NCBI RefSeq assembly: GCF_008727735.1
Contig: NZ_CP044227.1
Coordinates: forward strand, 1,116,001-1,180,000
DNA: 64,000 bases
Reading direction: 5' to 3'
Source of the DNA: Flintibacter sp. KGMB00164
Lineage (GTDB): Bacteria > Bacillota > Clostridia > Oscillospirales > Oscillospiraceae
Program-made: the position numbers and the translations under genes
In this document: one piece after another, positions 36,537 to 43,529 of the stretch
Layout: each line of letters begins with the position of its first letter
Position numbering within the stretch: position 1 is the first letter of the stretch
Notes under the pieces: model-generated
Told to the model about the DNA's origin: nothing
Databases searched by the model: none
What the model saw: the letters and a program-made list of their open reading frames with translations, nothing else

Positions 36537-37505
36537 ATGAATTTTGTGGAGGAACTGAAACAGAAAGTGCTGGCCGGAGGTAAGGTGACCCGGGAAGAGG
36601 CGCTGGAGCTGGTCAGTGTTCCCCTGGAGGCGTTAAGCCAAGCGGCCGATGAGTTGCGGGAGCACTTCTGCGGTGACCGCTTTGACCTGTGTACCATCGT
36701 CAACGGCAAGTGTGGCAAATGCTCCGAGGACTGTAAATACTGTGCCCAGAGCGCCCACTACCACACCAGCCTGGAGGAGAGCTATCCGCTTCTCTCCACA
36801 GAGGAACTGGTGAAAGGGGCCGCAGAAAATAAGCGCCAGGGCGTATTGCGCTACTCCATTGTCACCTCCGGGCGTAAGCTGTCCGACCAGGAGGTAGATC
36901 AAGCCTGTGAGAGCATCCGGGCGATCCGGGAGCAGGTGGGTATTGAAGTATGTGTTTCCTTCGGCCTGCTGGGGGAGGAGGCCTTTCGAAAGTTGAAGGA
37001 GGCGGGGGCCTCCAGGGTCCACTGTAATTTGGAGTCCTCCCGGCGTTATTTCCCCCAGGTGTGTACCACCCATACTTATAACGAGAAGATCGAGACGCTG
37101 AAAGCTGCTCAGCGGGCGGGACTGTCCGTCTGTTCCGGCGGCATCCTGGGACTGGGGGAGACGATGGAGGACCGGATCGACATGGTCCTCACCGCGCGGG
37201 AGTTGGGAGTAAAGTCCGTGCCAGTCAATCTGCTCAACCCCATTCCCGGTACACCCTATGAGCACAATCCGATCCTGACCGAGGATGAGCTGCGCCGGGT
37301 GGTAGCCATCTTCCGTTTCCTCATTCCCGACGGCAACATTCGTCTGGCGGGAGGCCGAGGCCTGCTGGAGGATAAGGGAGGGCGCTGCTTCCGTTCCGGA
37401 GCCAATGCGGCTATCTCGGGCGATATGCTGACCACCGCGGGCATTACGGTGCAGCGGGATCAGGAGATGCTGAAGGGGCTGGGGTACACGGTCCGTTTGG
37501 AGTAA
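36537..37505 (+). CDS. bioB: Biotin synthase
   Basis: A 322-residue radical SAM enzyme that inserts sulfur into dethiobiotin. The radical cluster motif is CSEDCKYC (CX3CX2C) near residue 65, followed by HCNLESSRRYFPQVCTTHTY and CSGGILGLGET, and the late RLAGGR segment near the second cluster Arg. ATG 36537 has AGGAGGGG upstream; an ATG at 36510 lies inside the operator. It is a lone biotin gene here, which suggests scavenging of precursors or a second locus. It ends 3 bases from the convergent next gene with no terminator between. Confidence 0.95.
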   Translation: MNFVEELKQKVLAGGKVTREEALELVSVPLEALSQAADELREHFCGDRFDLCTIVNGKCGKCSEDCKYCAQSAHYHTSLEESYPLLSTEELVKGAAENKRQGVLRYSIVTSGRKLSDQEVDQACESIRAIREQVGIEVCVSFGLLGEEAFRKLKEAGASRVHCNLESSRRYFPQVCTTHTYNEKIETLKAAQRAGLSVCSGGILGLGETMEDRIDMVLTARELGVKSVPVNLLNPIPGTPYEHNPILTEDELRRVVAIFRFLIPDGNIRLAGGRGLLEDKGGRCFRSGANAAISGDMLTTAGITVQRDQEMLKGLGYTVRLE

Positions 37506-37508
37506 CCT

Positions 37509-38360
37509 TCAGCAGGGATACTCATATTCAAAGGAAGCTTGGCAGCTTTCTCCCGCCCAAAGAAGCTGTCCATCCTGAAACAGGTGGTACCGGGCACGGC
37601 AGGATACGTTTTCACGGATGGTTCTGCACATTTCACCTCCTTGGGGAGCGTGCAGAGGGCGGCCTTGATCAGACAGAAGTTCCGCAGTTAGTAGCAAGTC
37701 ATTTTGCTTTACGGAAATTTTCCCACTTTTAACAGATAAAATCCTAGCACCGCAATATGTGGCAAGGATTATAACCTTACCAAAAATAGACAGCACGGCG
37801 ATCACACCGGGGAAGGAAATCGGGCCCAGAGGGATATCTGCGGCTGAGAGCATCAGGGAACCTTCCGGAAATAGACACTGGGTCCAGAGGTAGCGGCGAG
37901 GAAAAGAGCGGCCTTGGTCCCCTTCGATATATCCCAGATCGTGATCGAAGTGATAAGTCTTTCCATTGACACAAAGTTGGCCTGTGACCGGATGCCGCAT
38001 GCTGAAGACCCGGTGACGGCACTCCAAAAAGGGAACAAAGCGGAAGGGGCCCATAATATCGCCGGGAAGCGAGGCAGGCGGCCCGAAGCGGAGTTGCCCC
38101 TCCACATGGCAGTGCTGAGAATGAAGATGAAGCTCCACACCCTGAGGAGAAAAGTAGTTTTGTCCCAGTTTGGCCTGGGGACGATCCCAACGGACAAGGC
38201 ATCCCTCTCCGGGGAGGGGGATGTTCCAGTGTTCGTGTTCCGTGACGATCTGGATGGAACTGGTCCGCCGGCCCCGACAGGTATGAATGGCTGGAATCAA
38301 GGCCAGGGTTTGGGTGGGAGACTGGCACTTGAAGTACCAGCCGCGAAAGCTGTTCCCCAT
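37509..38360 (-). CDS. Tocopherol cyclase-like protein
   Basis: A 283-residue protein matching the tocopherol-cyclase family pattern: RGWYFKCQSPTQTLALIPAIH at the start, the central PGDIMGPFRFVPFLECRHRV and SMRHPVTGQL, then GYIEGDQGRSFPRRYLWTQC. In plants and cyanobacteria this fold closes the tocopherol ring; in an anaerobic Firmicute the substrate must differ, so only the family is claimed. No signal peptide is seen. The start ATG 38360 has GGGAGGTC upstream. It stands alone, with a 14-base-pair hairpin just ahead of its ribosome-binding site. Confidence 0.8.
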   Translation of the reverse strand: MGNSFRGWYFKCQSPTQTLALIPAIHTCRGRRTSSIQIVTEHEHWNIPLPGEGCLVRWDRPQAKLGQNYFSPQGVELHLHSQHCHVEGQLRFGPPASLPGDIMGPFRFVPFLECRHRVFSMRHPVTGQLCVNGKTYHFDHDLGYIEGDQGRSFPRRYLWTQCLFPEGSLMLSAADIPLGPISFPGVIAVLSIFGKVIILATYCGARILSVKSGKISVKQNDLLLTAELLSDQGRPLHAPQGGEMCRTIRENVSCRARYHLFQDGQLLWAGESCQASFEYEYPC

Positions 38361-38382
38361 AGGTTGACCTCCCAAGTGAAAT

Positions 38383-38419
38383 AGGAGCGCTTTCCTTCCG
38401 ATGTGAGGAAAGCGCTCCT
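38383..38419 (-). repeat. Hairpin in the leader of the tocopherol cyclase-like gene
   Basis: A perfect 14-base-pair inverted repeat AGGAGCGCTTTCCT (38383-38396) / AGGAAAGCGCTCCT (38406-38419). On the minus strand it ends 9 bases before the ribosome-binding site and lacks a T-run. Confidence 0.75.
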
Positions 38420-38570
38420 GTTTATTGTTTCCGGATATCGATGGGATATTCTTCGTCTTGTCCCTGCCGCCTTGACAGAAACATGGGGAGGACTATAATA
38501 AATCTCGTTATCAAAGCTCAAGAAAGAGGTAGAAAAACCGAAGCAGAGCCGCAGGGAAGGAAGCATTGGA

Positions 38571-39218
38571 ATGAAAACAGATGTTTTGGGACAGGTCAAG
38601 CGGTATGTGCTCCTGTGTGTGGGGCTGACCATTATGGCCTTTGGTGTGGCCTTTTCCATTAAGGCGGGATTGGGTACCTCACCGATTTCCAGCCTGCCCT
38701 ATGTGCTCAGCCTGTTGACGCCTCTAACAGTGGGAACGGCCACCATTGCCATGCATGTGGTGCTTATTTGCCTGCAGATTTTACTTCTTCGCCGCCGATA
38801 TGACCCTATTCAGCTCATGCAGCTGCCGGTGGCTCTGATCTTTGGGGTACTAACCGATTTTAGTGTCTGGGCGCTGCAGGGGGTGTCCGCCACATCCTAC
38901 CCCATGCAGTGGGGGCTCTGCGTGGTCGGCATTCTTCTGGTGGGTGTGGGAGTCAGTTTTGAGGTCACCGCCAACGTAGTGACACTGGCGGGCGAAGGAA
39001 TGGTTTTGGCCTTATGTAAGGCGTTCCCTTTGAAATTTGCCAACACCAAAGTGGGATTTGATGTGACGCTGGTGCTTATTGCCAGTACACTGTCTCTCGT
39101 CTTCCTGGGACAGCTGGAAGGAGTGCGGGAAGGCACCGTGGCGGCGGCCATCTGCGTAGGACTGGTAGCGAAACAGGTCAACCGGCCTATGACCGCCTTT
39201 GCCAAGCGATATCTGTAA
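38571..39218 (+). CDS. YczE/YitT-like membrane protein
   Basis: A 215-residue integral membrane protein with five or six helices. The N-terminal LLCVGLTIMAFGVAFSIKAGLGTSPISSLPYVLS segment is typical of the YczE/DUF6198 family, whose function is not established. A GGAAGG-like ribosome-binding site precedes ATG 38571. It is followed by a terminator and has no functional partner nearby. Confidence 0.8.
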   Translation: MKTDVLGQVKRYVLLCVGLTIMAFGVAFSIKAGLGTSPISSLPYVLSLLTPLTVGTATIAMHVVLICLQILLLRRRYDPIQLMQLPVALIFGVLTDFSVWALQGVSATSYPMQWGLCVVGILLVGVGVSFEVTANVVTLAGEGMVLALCKAFPLKFANTKVGFDVTLVLIASTLSLVFLGQLEGVREGTVAAAICVGLVAKQVNRPMTAFAKRYL

Positions 39219-39223
39219 AAAAC

Positions 39224-39269
39224 CGGTCCAGACACAGAGACCAAGTTCTCTGCATCTGGACCGCCTTTT
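39224..39269 (+). terminator. Terminator of the YczE-like gene
   Basis: Stem CGGTCCAGA (39224-39232) / TCTGGACCG (39255-39263) with inner CAGAGA/TCTCTG, then CCTTTTC. Confidence 0.85.
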
Positions 39270-39340
39270 CATGGGTTACGGAGTATGATACAATAGGGGA
39301 CACATCCAATGAATCATGTCAGAGGGAAAGGAGAAAGGGT

Positions 39341-39673
39341 ATGACCGAGTTTTCCTGCTGCAAATTAGAGATTTTTATTCCGGAGAGCCATTTATCCGTT
39401 CTTCAACAAGCACTGCGAGAGGCAGACGCGGGACATATCGGCAGCTACGACAGCTGCCTGTCTTACAGCCCGGTTACCAGCTGCTGGCGGCCTTTGGCCG
39501 GAAGTGAGCCCTACCTGGGTCAGGTGGGGGCGCTGAGCACAGAGCCGGAGCTGAAGGTGGAGGTCACCTGCCGCCGGGAGAAATTAGATGAGACATTGAG
39601 AGCGGTGAAGGCTGTGCACCCCTATGAGGAACCGGTGATCAATGTGATTCCGCTATATCAGGTGGGAATATAA
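39341..39673 (+). CDS. YqfO/NIF3-insert-like (CutA-fold) protein
   Basis: A 110-residue protein resembling the stand-alone form of the domain inserted in NIF3/YqfO proteins: IFIPESHLSVLQQALREADAG, GHIGSYDSCLSYS and the closing KAVHPYEEPVINVIPLY, where the HPYEEP motif is diagnostic. Function unknown; the fold is PII/CutA-like. AAAGGAG precedes ATG 39341. It is first of a small run with the Nudix and exonuclease genes, 37 bases ahead of the Nudix start, with a 6-base-pair GCCGCC/GGCGGC hairpin (39677-39692) between. Confidence 0.8.
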   Translation: MTEFSCCKLEIFIPESHLSVLQQALREADAGHIGSYDSCLSYSPVTSCWRPLAGSEPYLGQVGALSTEPELKVEVTCRREKLDETLRAVKAVHPYEEPVINVIPLYQVGI

Positions 39674-39710
39674 AAAGCCGCCCAAAGGCGGCATGGAAAG
39701 AGGAGAAACT

Positions 39711-40103
39711 ATGACAGAAGTAGTGGCTGCCCTCATCTGGCAGGGAGAGCGGTTTATGATTTGCCAGCGCCCTGCGCACAAGGCCCGGGGAATGCTGTGG
39801 GAGTTTGTGGGGGGCAAGGTGGAGCCCGGAGAGAGCAAGGAACAGGCTCTGGTGCGGGAGTGCCGAGAGGAATTGGCAGTTGAAGTGGCAGTGGGTGATA
39901 TCTTTCTGGAGGTCACCCATACATATCCCGACATTACAGTGCACCTTACGCTGTTTCATGCCTCCATTGTCCAAGGGGTGCCCCAGAAGCTGGAGCACAA
40001 CGATATCCGCTACATTACGGTGGATGAGATTCCACAATATGAGTTCTGCCCGGCGGATGAAGTGATCCTGCAAAAGCTCCGGCAGGAGGGAGGACGCTCA
40101 TGA
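39711..40103 (+). CDS. MutT-like Nudix hydrolase
   Basis: A 130-residue Nudix protein of the MutT/8-oxo-dGTPase type. The Nudix box GGKVEPGESKEQALVRECREEL is complete, and EFVGGK and a short length fit a nucleotide-pool cleaner. ATG 39711 has AGGAG upstream; it overlaps the exonuclease gene by 4 bases (ATGA). Confidence 0.9.
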   Translation: MTEVVAALIWQGERFMICQRPAHKARGMLWEFVGGKVEPGESKEQALVRECREELAVEVAVGDIFLEVTHTYPDITVHLTLFHASIVQGVPQKLEHNDIRYITVDEIPQYEFCPADEVILQKLRQEGGRS

Positions 40104-40687
40104 CCGGACGGTACATTGCCTTTGATGTGGAGACGCCCAACTCTGCCAATGACCGTATTAGTGCCATTGGTGTTACCGTGGTAGAGAGGGGAGCAGTGGT
40201 GGAGCAGCACGACTACCTGGTCAATCCTGAGACCCGGTTCGCCTCTTTTAATGTGGCACTCACCGGAATCACACCGGAGATGGTAGCAGATAAGCCCGCC
40301 TTTCCTCAGCTTTGGCAAGAGTTGGAGCCTATTTTTGACAGTGGACTGCTGATCGCCCACAACGCCCCCTTTGATATGTCGGTGCTGGCGAAATGCCTGC
40401 GGGATTATGGGATCCGTTGGCGGCCCAGCGTGTCCTATGCCTGTACCTGCCAGATGAGCCGTCGTCTGCTGCCTCAGCTGCCCAACCATAAACTGAATAC
40501 CCTGTGTGATTTTCTGGGGCTGGAACTGGACCACCACCGGGCGGGCAGCGACAGTCTGGCCTGTGGGGAGATTCTCCTGCACCATCTGCATTCCGGGGTA
40601 GATTTAACCCCGTTTATACGTACGTATGACCTTATTGCGATTCGTACTATGCAGCCGGCCAGACGGGGCTGGGGATCACGACGCTAA
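40100..40687 (+). CDS. DnaQ-like 3'-5' exonuclease
   Basis: A 195-residue DEDDh exonuclease. The motifs are FDVETPN (Asp/Glu pair), IAHNAPFDMSVL and the HHRAGSD pair supplying His and the last Asp. It resembles the proofreading epsilon subunit domain and stand-alone relatives. It is coupled to the Nudix gene through an ATGA overlap, a sensible pairing for mutation avoidance. The 3' end overlaps the convergent MATE gene by 12 bases. Confidence 0.9.
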   Translation: MTGRYIAFDVETPNSANDRISAIGVTVVERGAVVEQHDYLVNPETRFASFNVALTGITPEMVADKPAFPQLWQELEPIFDSGLLIAHNAPFDMSVLAKCLRDYGIRWRPSVSYACTCQMSRRLLPQLPNHKLNTLCDFLGLELDHHRAGSDSLACGEILLHHLHSGVDLTPFIRTYDLIAIRTMQPARRGWGSRR

Positions 40688-42067
40688 CGATTTGTAAGTG
40701 AAACGGATCATCAGCACGGCAATCAGAAAAGTGAGAAGATCGGAGACCGGCATGGAGTACAATACGCCGTCCAAACCAAAAAATACAGGCAGCAGTAATG
40801 CAAAACCGACGCCAAAGACCACTTCACGTACTGTGGACAGTACCGTGGAAGCCAGTGCCTTTCCCAGAGACTGAAGGTAGATGAAGGTGCCCTTGTTGAT
40901 GCAGGCCAGGACCATCATGCACAGGTAGATGCGGAAGGACTTGATGGCAAAAGACGTGTAGTAAGAGCTTTCATTGGCTGCGCCGAAGATGGAAATAAGC
41001 TGGACTGGAAAGTACTCTACAATAACCAGTGCTACCGCACCCGCTGCCGCCTCTGCGAGCAGTAGGTGGGTAAACAAGCTCTTGGCCCGATCCTTTCGTC
41101 CGGCACCGATGTTAAAGCCAACGATGGGGATACAGCCTGCAGCCATTCCTACGGCGATGGAGATAACGATCTGGAAAAACTTCATTACGATGCCTACTAC
41201 AGCCATGGGAATTTGGGCATACTCAGGCTGCCCGAAGATGGGGTCCAGAGCGCCGTATTGCCGAATCATATTGTTAATGGCGGCCATAGCGGCCACCAGA
41301 GAGATTTGAGAAAGCAGGCTGCACAGACCTAAGGGAATGAATTTTCCAATCAATGCCTGACGCATGCGGAAACTGTCTTTGGACAAGGATACCGCCCGCA
41401 TGTGGCATAGATACCAGACAGCGAGAACTGCGGTGAGAATCTGACCCAGCACAGTGGCTGCCGCGGCCCCCATCATGCCCCATTTGCATCCGAAGATAAA
41501 GACAGGATCCAAAATAATATTGACCACAGCACCGGCCAAGGTAGAGGCCATGGCAAATTTAGGACTGCCATCGGAGCGGATGATAGGGTTCATTGCCTGC
41601 CCGAACATGTAAAAGGGAACTCCCAAGGTGATATAAAAGAAGTATTCTTTGGAATGACGGAAGGTTTCGTCATTGACCCGACCGCCAAACATGGTCAGGA
41701 TAGGCTCTTGGAAGAGCAGATAGATAGCGGTAAGCAATATGCTGGCCGCCAGGCAGAGAACAACGGCATTGCCAATGCTGCGGTGAGCGTTTTCTTTTTC
41801 ATTTGCACCCAGGCAGATACTTACAAAGGCACAGCAGCCGTCACCAATCAGCACAGCCACAGCCAATGCTACCACAGTCAAAGGAAAGACCACGGTGTTG
41901 GCTGCATTGCCGTAGGAGCCCAGATAGGAAGCGTTAGCAATAAAAATCTGATCGACGATGTTATACAATGCAGCCACCAGCAAGGAAATAATACAGGGAA
42001 TAGCATATTTCCTCATAAGTTTTCCGACTGGTTCCGTTTCCAAAAAAGAATTTGATTTCTGACCCAT
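40676..42067 (-). CDS. MATE family efflux transporter
   Basis: A 463-residue membrane protein with 12 helices in two MATE repeats (IPCIISLLVAALYNIVDQIFIA in the first; MRQYG and GFNIGAGRKDRAK in the second). It exports drugs or other cations using an ion gradient. ATG 42067 has GGAGGG 7 bases upstream. That ribosome-binding site comes directly after an intrinsic terminator hairpin, so expression is probably controlled by transcription attenuation together with the small gene upstream. Confidence 0.92.
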   Translation of the reverse strand: MGQKSNSFLETEPVGKLMRKYAIPCIISLLVAALYNIVDQIFIANASYLGSYGNAANTVVFPLTVVALAVAVLIGDGCCAFVSICLGANEKENAHRSIGNAVVLCLAASILLTAIYLLFQEPILTMFGGRVNDETFRHSKEYFFYITLGVPFYMFGQAMNPIIRSDGSPKFAMASTLAGAVVNIILDPVFIFGCKWGMMGAAAATVLGQILTAVLAVWYLCHMRAVSLSKDSFRMRQALIGKFIPLGLCSLLSQISLVAAMAAINNMIRQYGALDPIFGQPEYAQIPMAVVGIVMKFFQIVISIAVGMAAGCIPIVGFNIGAGRKDRAKSLFTHLLLAEAAAGAVALVIVEYFPVQLISIFGAANESSYYTSFAIKSFRIYLCMMVLACINKGTFIYLQSLGKALASTVLSTVREVVFGVGFALLLPVFFGLDGVLYSMPVSDLLTFLIAVLMIRFTYKSLAS

Positions 42068-42084
42068 TTTAAATCCCTCCAAAT

Positions 42085-42131
42085 AAAAAAGCGTGTAGCC
42101 AAGCTGGATTTATGCCATAGGCTACACGCTT
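42085..42131 (-). promoter_or_regulatory. Attenuator RNA element, copy B (before MATE gene)
   Basis: On the minus strand a 12-base-pair stem AAGCGTGTAGCC / GGCTACACGCTT (plus 42120-42131 with 42089-42100) encloses an inner hairpin TGG-CATAAAT-CCA and ends in a T-run, 4-9 bases before the MATE ribosome-binding site. It is homologous to copy A. Confidence 0.75.
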
Positions 42132-42143
42132 TGAATTATCATG

Positions 42144-42383
42144 TTATTTCAGATAGTCCCCTACTGGAGCGTTGTTGTATTGTTTGATGATGCGAAGGAG
42201 AATAGAGCCATCCGGCTGTAAAACCTCAGAGAGGATCTGATACTGGACATGATTTCTCTCCAGCTGTTTTTTGTAATTCATCACTTCATTTTGTACTGCC
42301 TGTGCAGCATATTCATGCTCGACATTATCTTTTTGAAAGAAATGAAGCGTTTGACAGATACATGCTGCTCGGATTCGTTTCAT
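42144..42383 (-). CDS. Small conserved-looking protein coupled to MATE exporter
   Basis: A 79-residue soluble, charged protein of unknown function ending ...IIKQYNNAPVGDYLK. The middle is predicted helical with many Gln, Glu and Lys; the last third looks like two strands. ATG 42383 has AGGAGG upstream, placed just after attenuator copy A; the MATE gene follows after copy B. Being flanked by two copies of the same attenuator suggests that it belongs to the exporter's control or function. I do not recognise a family. Confidence 0.75.
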   Translation of the reverse strand: MKRIRAACICQTLHFFQKDNVEHEYAAQAVQNEVMNYKKQLERNHVQYQILSEVLQPDGSILLRIIKQYNNAPVGDYLK

Positions 42384-42406
42384 AAACAGGCCTCCTGTCT
42401 CAGAAT

Positions 42407-42457
42407 AAAAAAAACGTGCAGCAATCAACCGGATTTACGCCGATCTAGCTACACGTT
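42407..42457 (-). promoter_or_regulatory. Attenuator RNA element, copy A (before 79-residue gene)
   Basis: On the minus strand a 10-base-pair stem AACGTGTAGC / GCTGCACGTT (plus 42448-42457 with 42413-42422) encloses CGG-CGTAAAT-CCG and runs into eight T. It begins within a few bases of the predicted transcription start. Confidence 0.75.
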
Positions 42458-42465
42458 GTAACTGT

Positions 42466-42494
42466 ATTATATCGAAGGTTTGATAGAAATTCAA
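42466..42494 (-). promoter_or_regulatory. Promoter of the attenuator-MATE operon
   Basis: On the minus strand TTGAAT (plus 42489-42494), 17 bases, TATAAT (plus 42466-42471). Confidence 0.82.
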
Positions 42495-42569
42495 AGGTGG
42501 TTTTGAACAAAAAATCGAAAAAAGAAGCAGATCAGTCGGGACCACCTTGTCAAATCAGGGGGCAAAGAT

Positions 42570-43361
42570 TTATTGGGGGTTCTTCTCGGCCTCTGTACGG
42601 AAACGGCCGCGGCGGTATTCCGGGCACTGGTAGCGTCGTTTTCCCTGGCTGGCTCGACCATATTCGATGGCTTGGACGGGGCAGCCATTGATACAGGCCA
42701 TGCAGTGCGTACACTCCTTGCCCCACGCCGGATGCCCGTTTACCATAGAGATGGAACCAAGGGGGCAGCTGCGTTCGCATTTGCCGCAGGAGGTACAGGC
42801 ATCTGATACAGAAAACGGAGAAGATTTGACAAAAAAGCGATAGAACAGCGTGTTGACAATTCCGGACTTCAGATGATCCAGTACACCTGCCTTCCGAGGA
42901 GGAAAGTCCTCGCCGTCCCGGATAGAGAGGATGGCCTTGCCCAGGGCGAACCGGGAGGCGTCTATCAACTTCTTGGACAGCTCCGGATCGGGGATGGAGA
43001 ACATGGCAGTATAGTTTTCCGGCATGACCACGGAGAGGGTTCCACGGTAGCGCAGACCGATCTGCTGGCAGAGCGCCTGGTTGTATGGCGCCGCATTTCC
43101 ATTGTCTCCAGCACAGGTCATGACAAAGTAGGCGTCCCGGCTGCCGGAAAAATAACCGGAGCGAAGAATGGTCTCAAAAACTCTCGGGAGACGCCAACTG
43201 TAAGTAGGGGCGACAAAAATCCAGGGCTTTGTGGAGGTCAGCTCCAGTGCAATACCATCCCGGATAAAGTGAAAGGTGTCCAGCAGCTCATCTTCCAGCT
43301 TATCTGCCAGCATCTTGGCACAGTAGCGGCTGTTTCCGGTGCCGCTGAAATAGACGATCAT
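42570..43361 (-). CDS. EFR1-type flavodoxin-ferredoxin fusion protein
   Basis: A 263-residue electron-transfer protein. Residues 1-~165 form a flavodoxin-like domain with the FMN loop YFSGTGNSRYCA. Two [4Fe-4S] motifs follow, CTSCGKCERSCPLGS and CTHCMACINGCPVQA. The tail is basic. It matches the EFR1 family of flavodoxin-plus-ferredoxin proteins of anaerobes; redox partners are unknown. It is a single gene between the MATE operon and the sugar transporter. Confidence 0.88.
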   Translation of the reverse strand: MIVYFSGTGNSRYCAKMLADKLEDELLDTFHFIRDGIALELTSTKPWIFVAPTYSWRLPRVFETILRSGYFSGSRDAYFVMTCAGDNGNAAPYNQALCQQIGLRYRGTLSVVMPENYTAMFSIPDPELSKKLIDASRFALGKAILSIRDGEDFPPRKAGVLDHLKSGIVNTLFYRFFVKSSPFSVSDACTSCGKCERSCPLGSISMVNGHPAWGKECTHCMACINGCPVQAIEYGRASQGKRRYQCPEYRRGRFRTEAEKNPQ

Positions 43362-43470
43362 AGTGTATTCACCTCAAAACGTGTTGTCTGCGATTTGTCC
43401 ACAGTATAACAGATTTTCCGGCGGCTGGGAATAGAAAAAAGGGAGAGGGACTTCTTTCTATCAAAAGGAC

Positions 43471-43508
43471 GGAAAAAGGACGGCCTGAGACGTGTCTCAG
43501 GCCGTCCT
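43471..43508 (-). terminator. Terminator of the mgl operon
   Basis: An almost fully paired inverted repeat AGGACGGCCTGAGAC / GTCTCAGGCCGTCCT (43477-43508), followed on the minus strand by TTTTTCC. Confidence 0.9.
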
Positions 43509-43529
43509 GATTTACTTGGTAGGGAAGAA

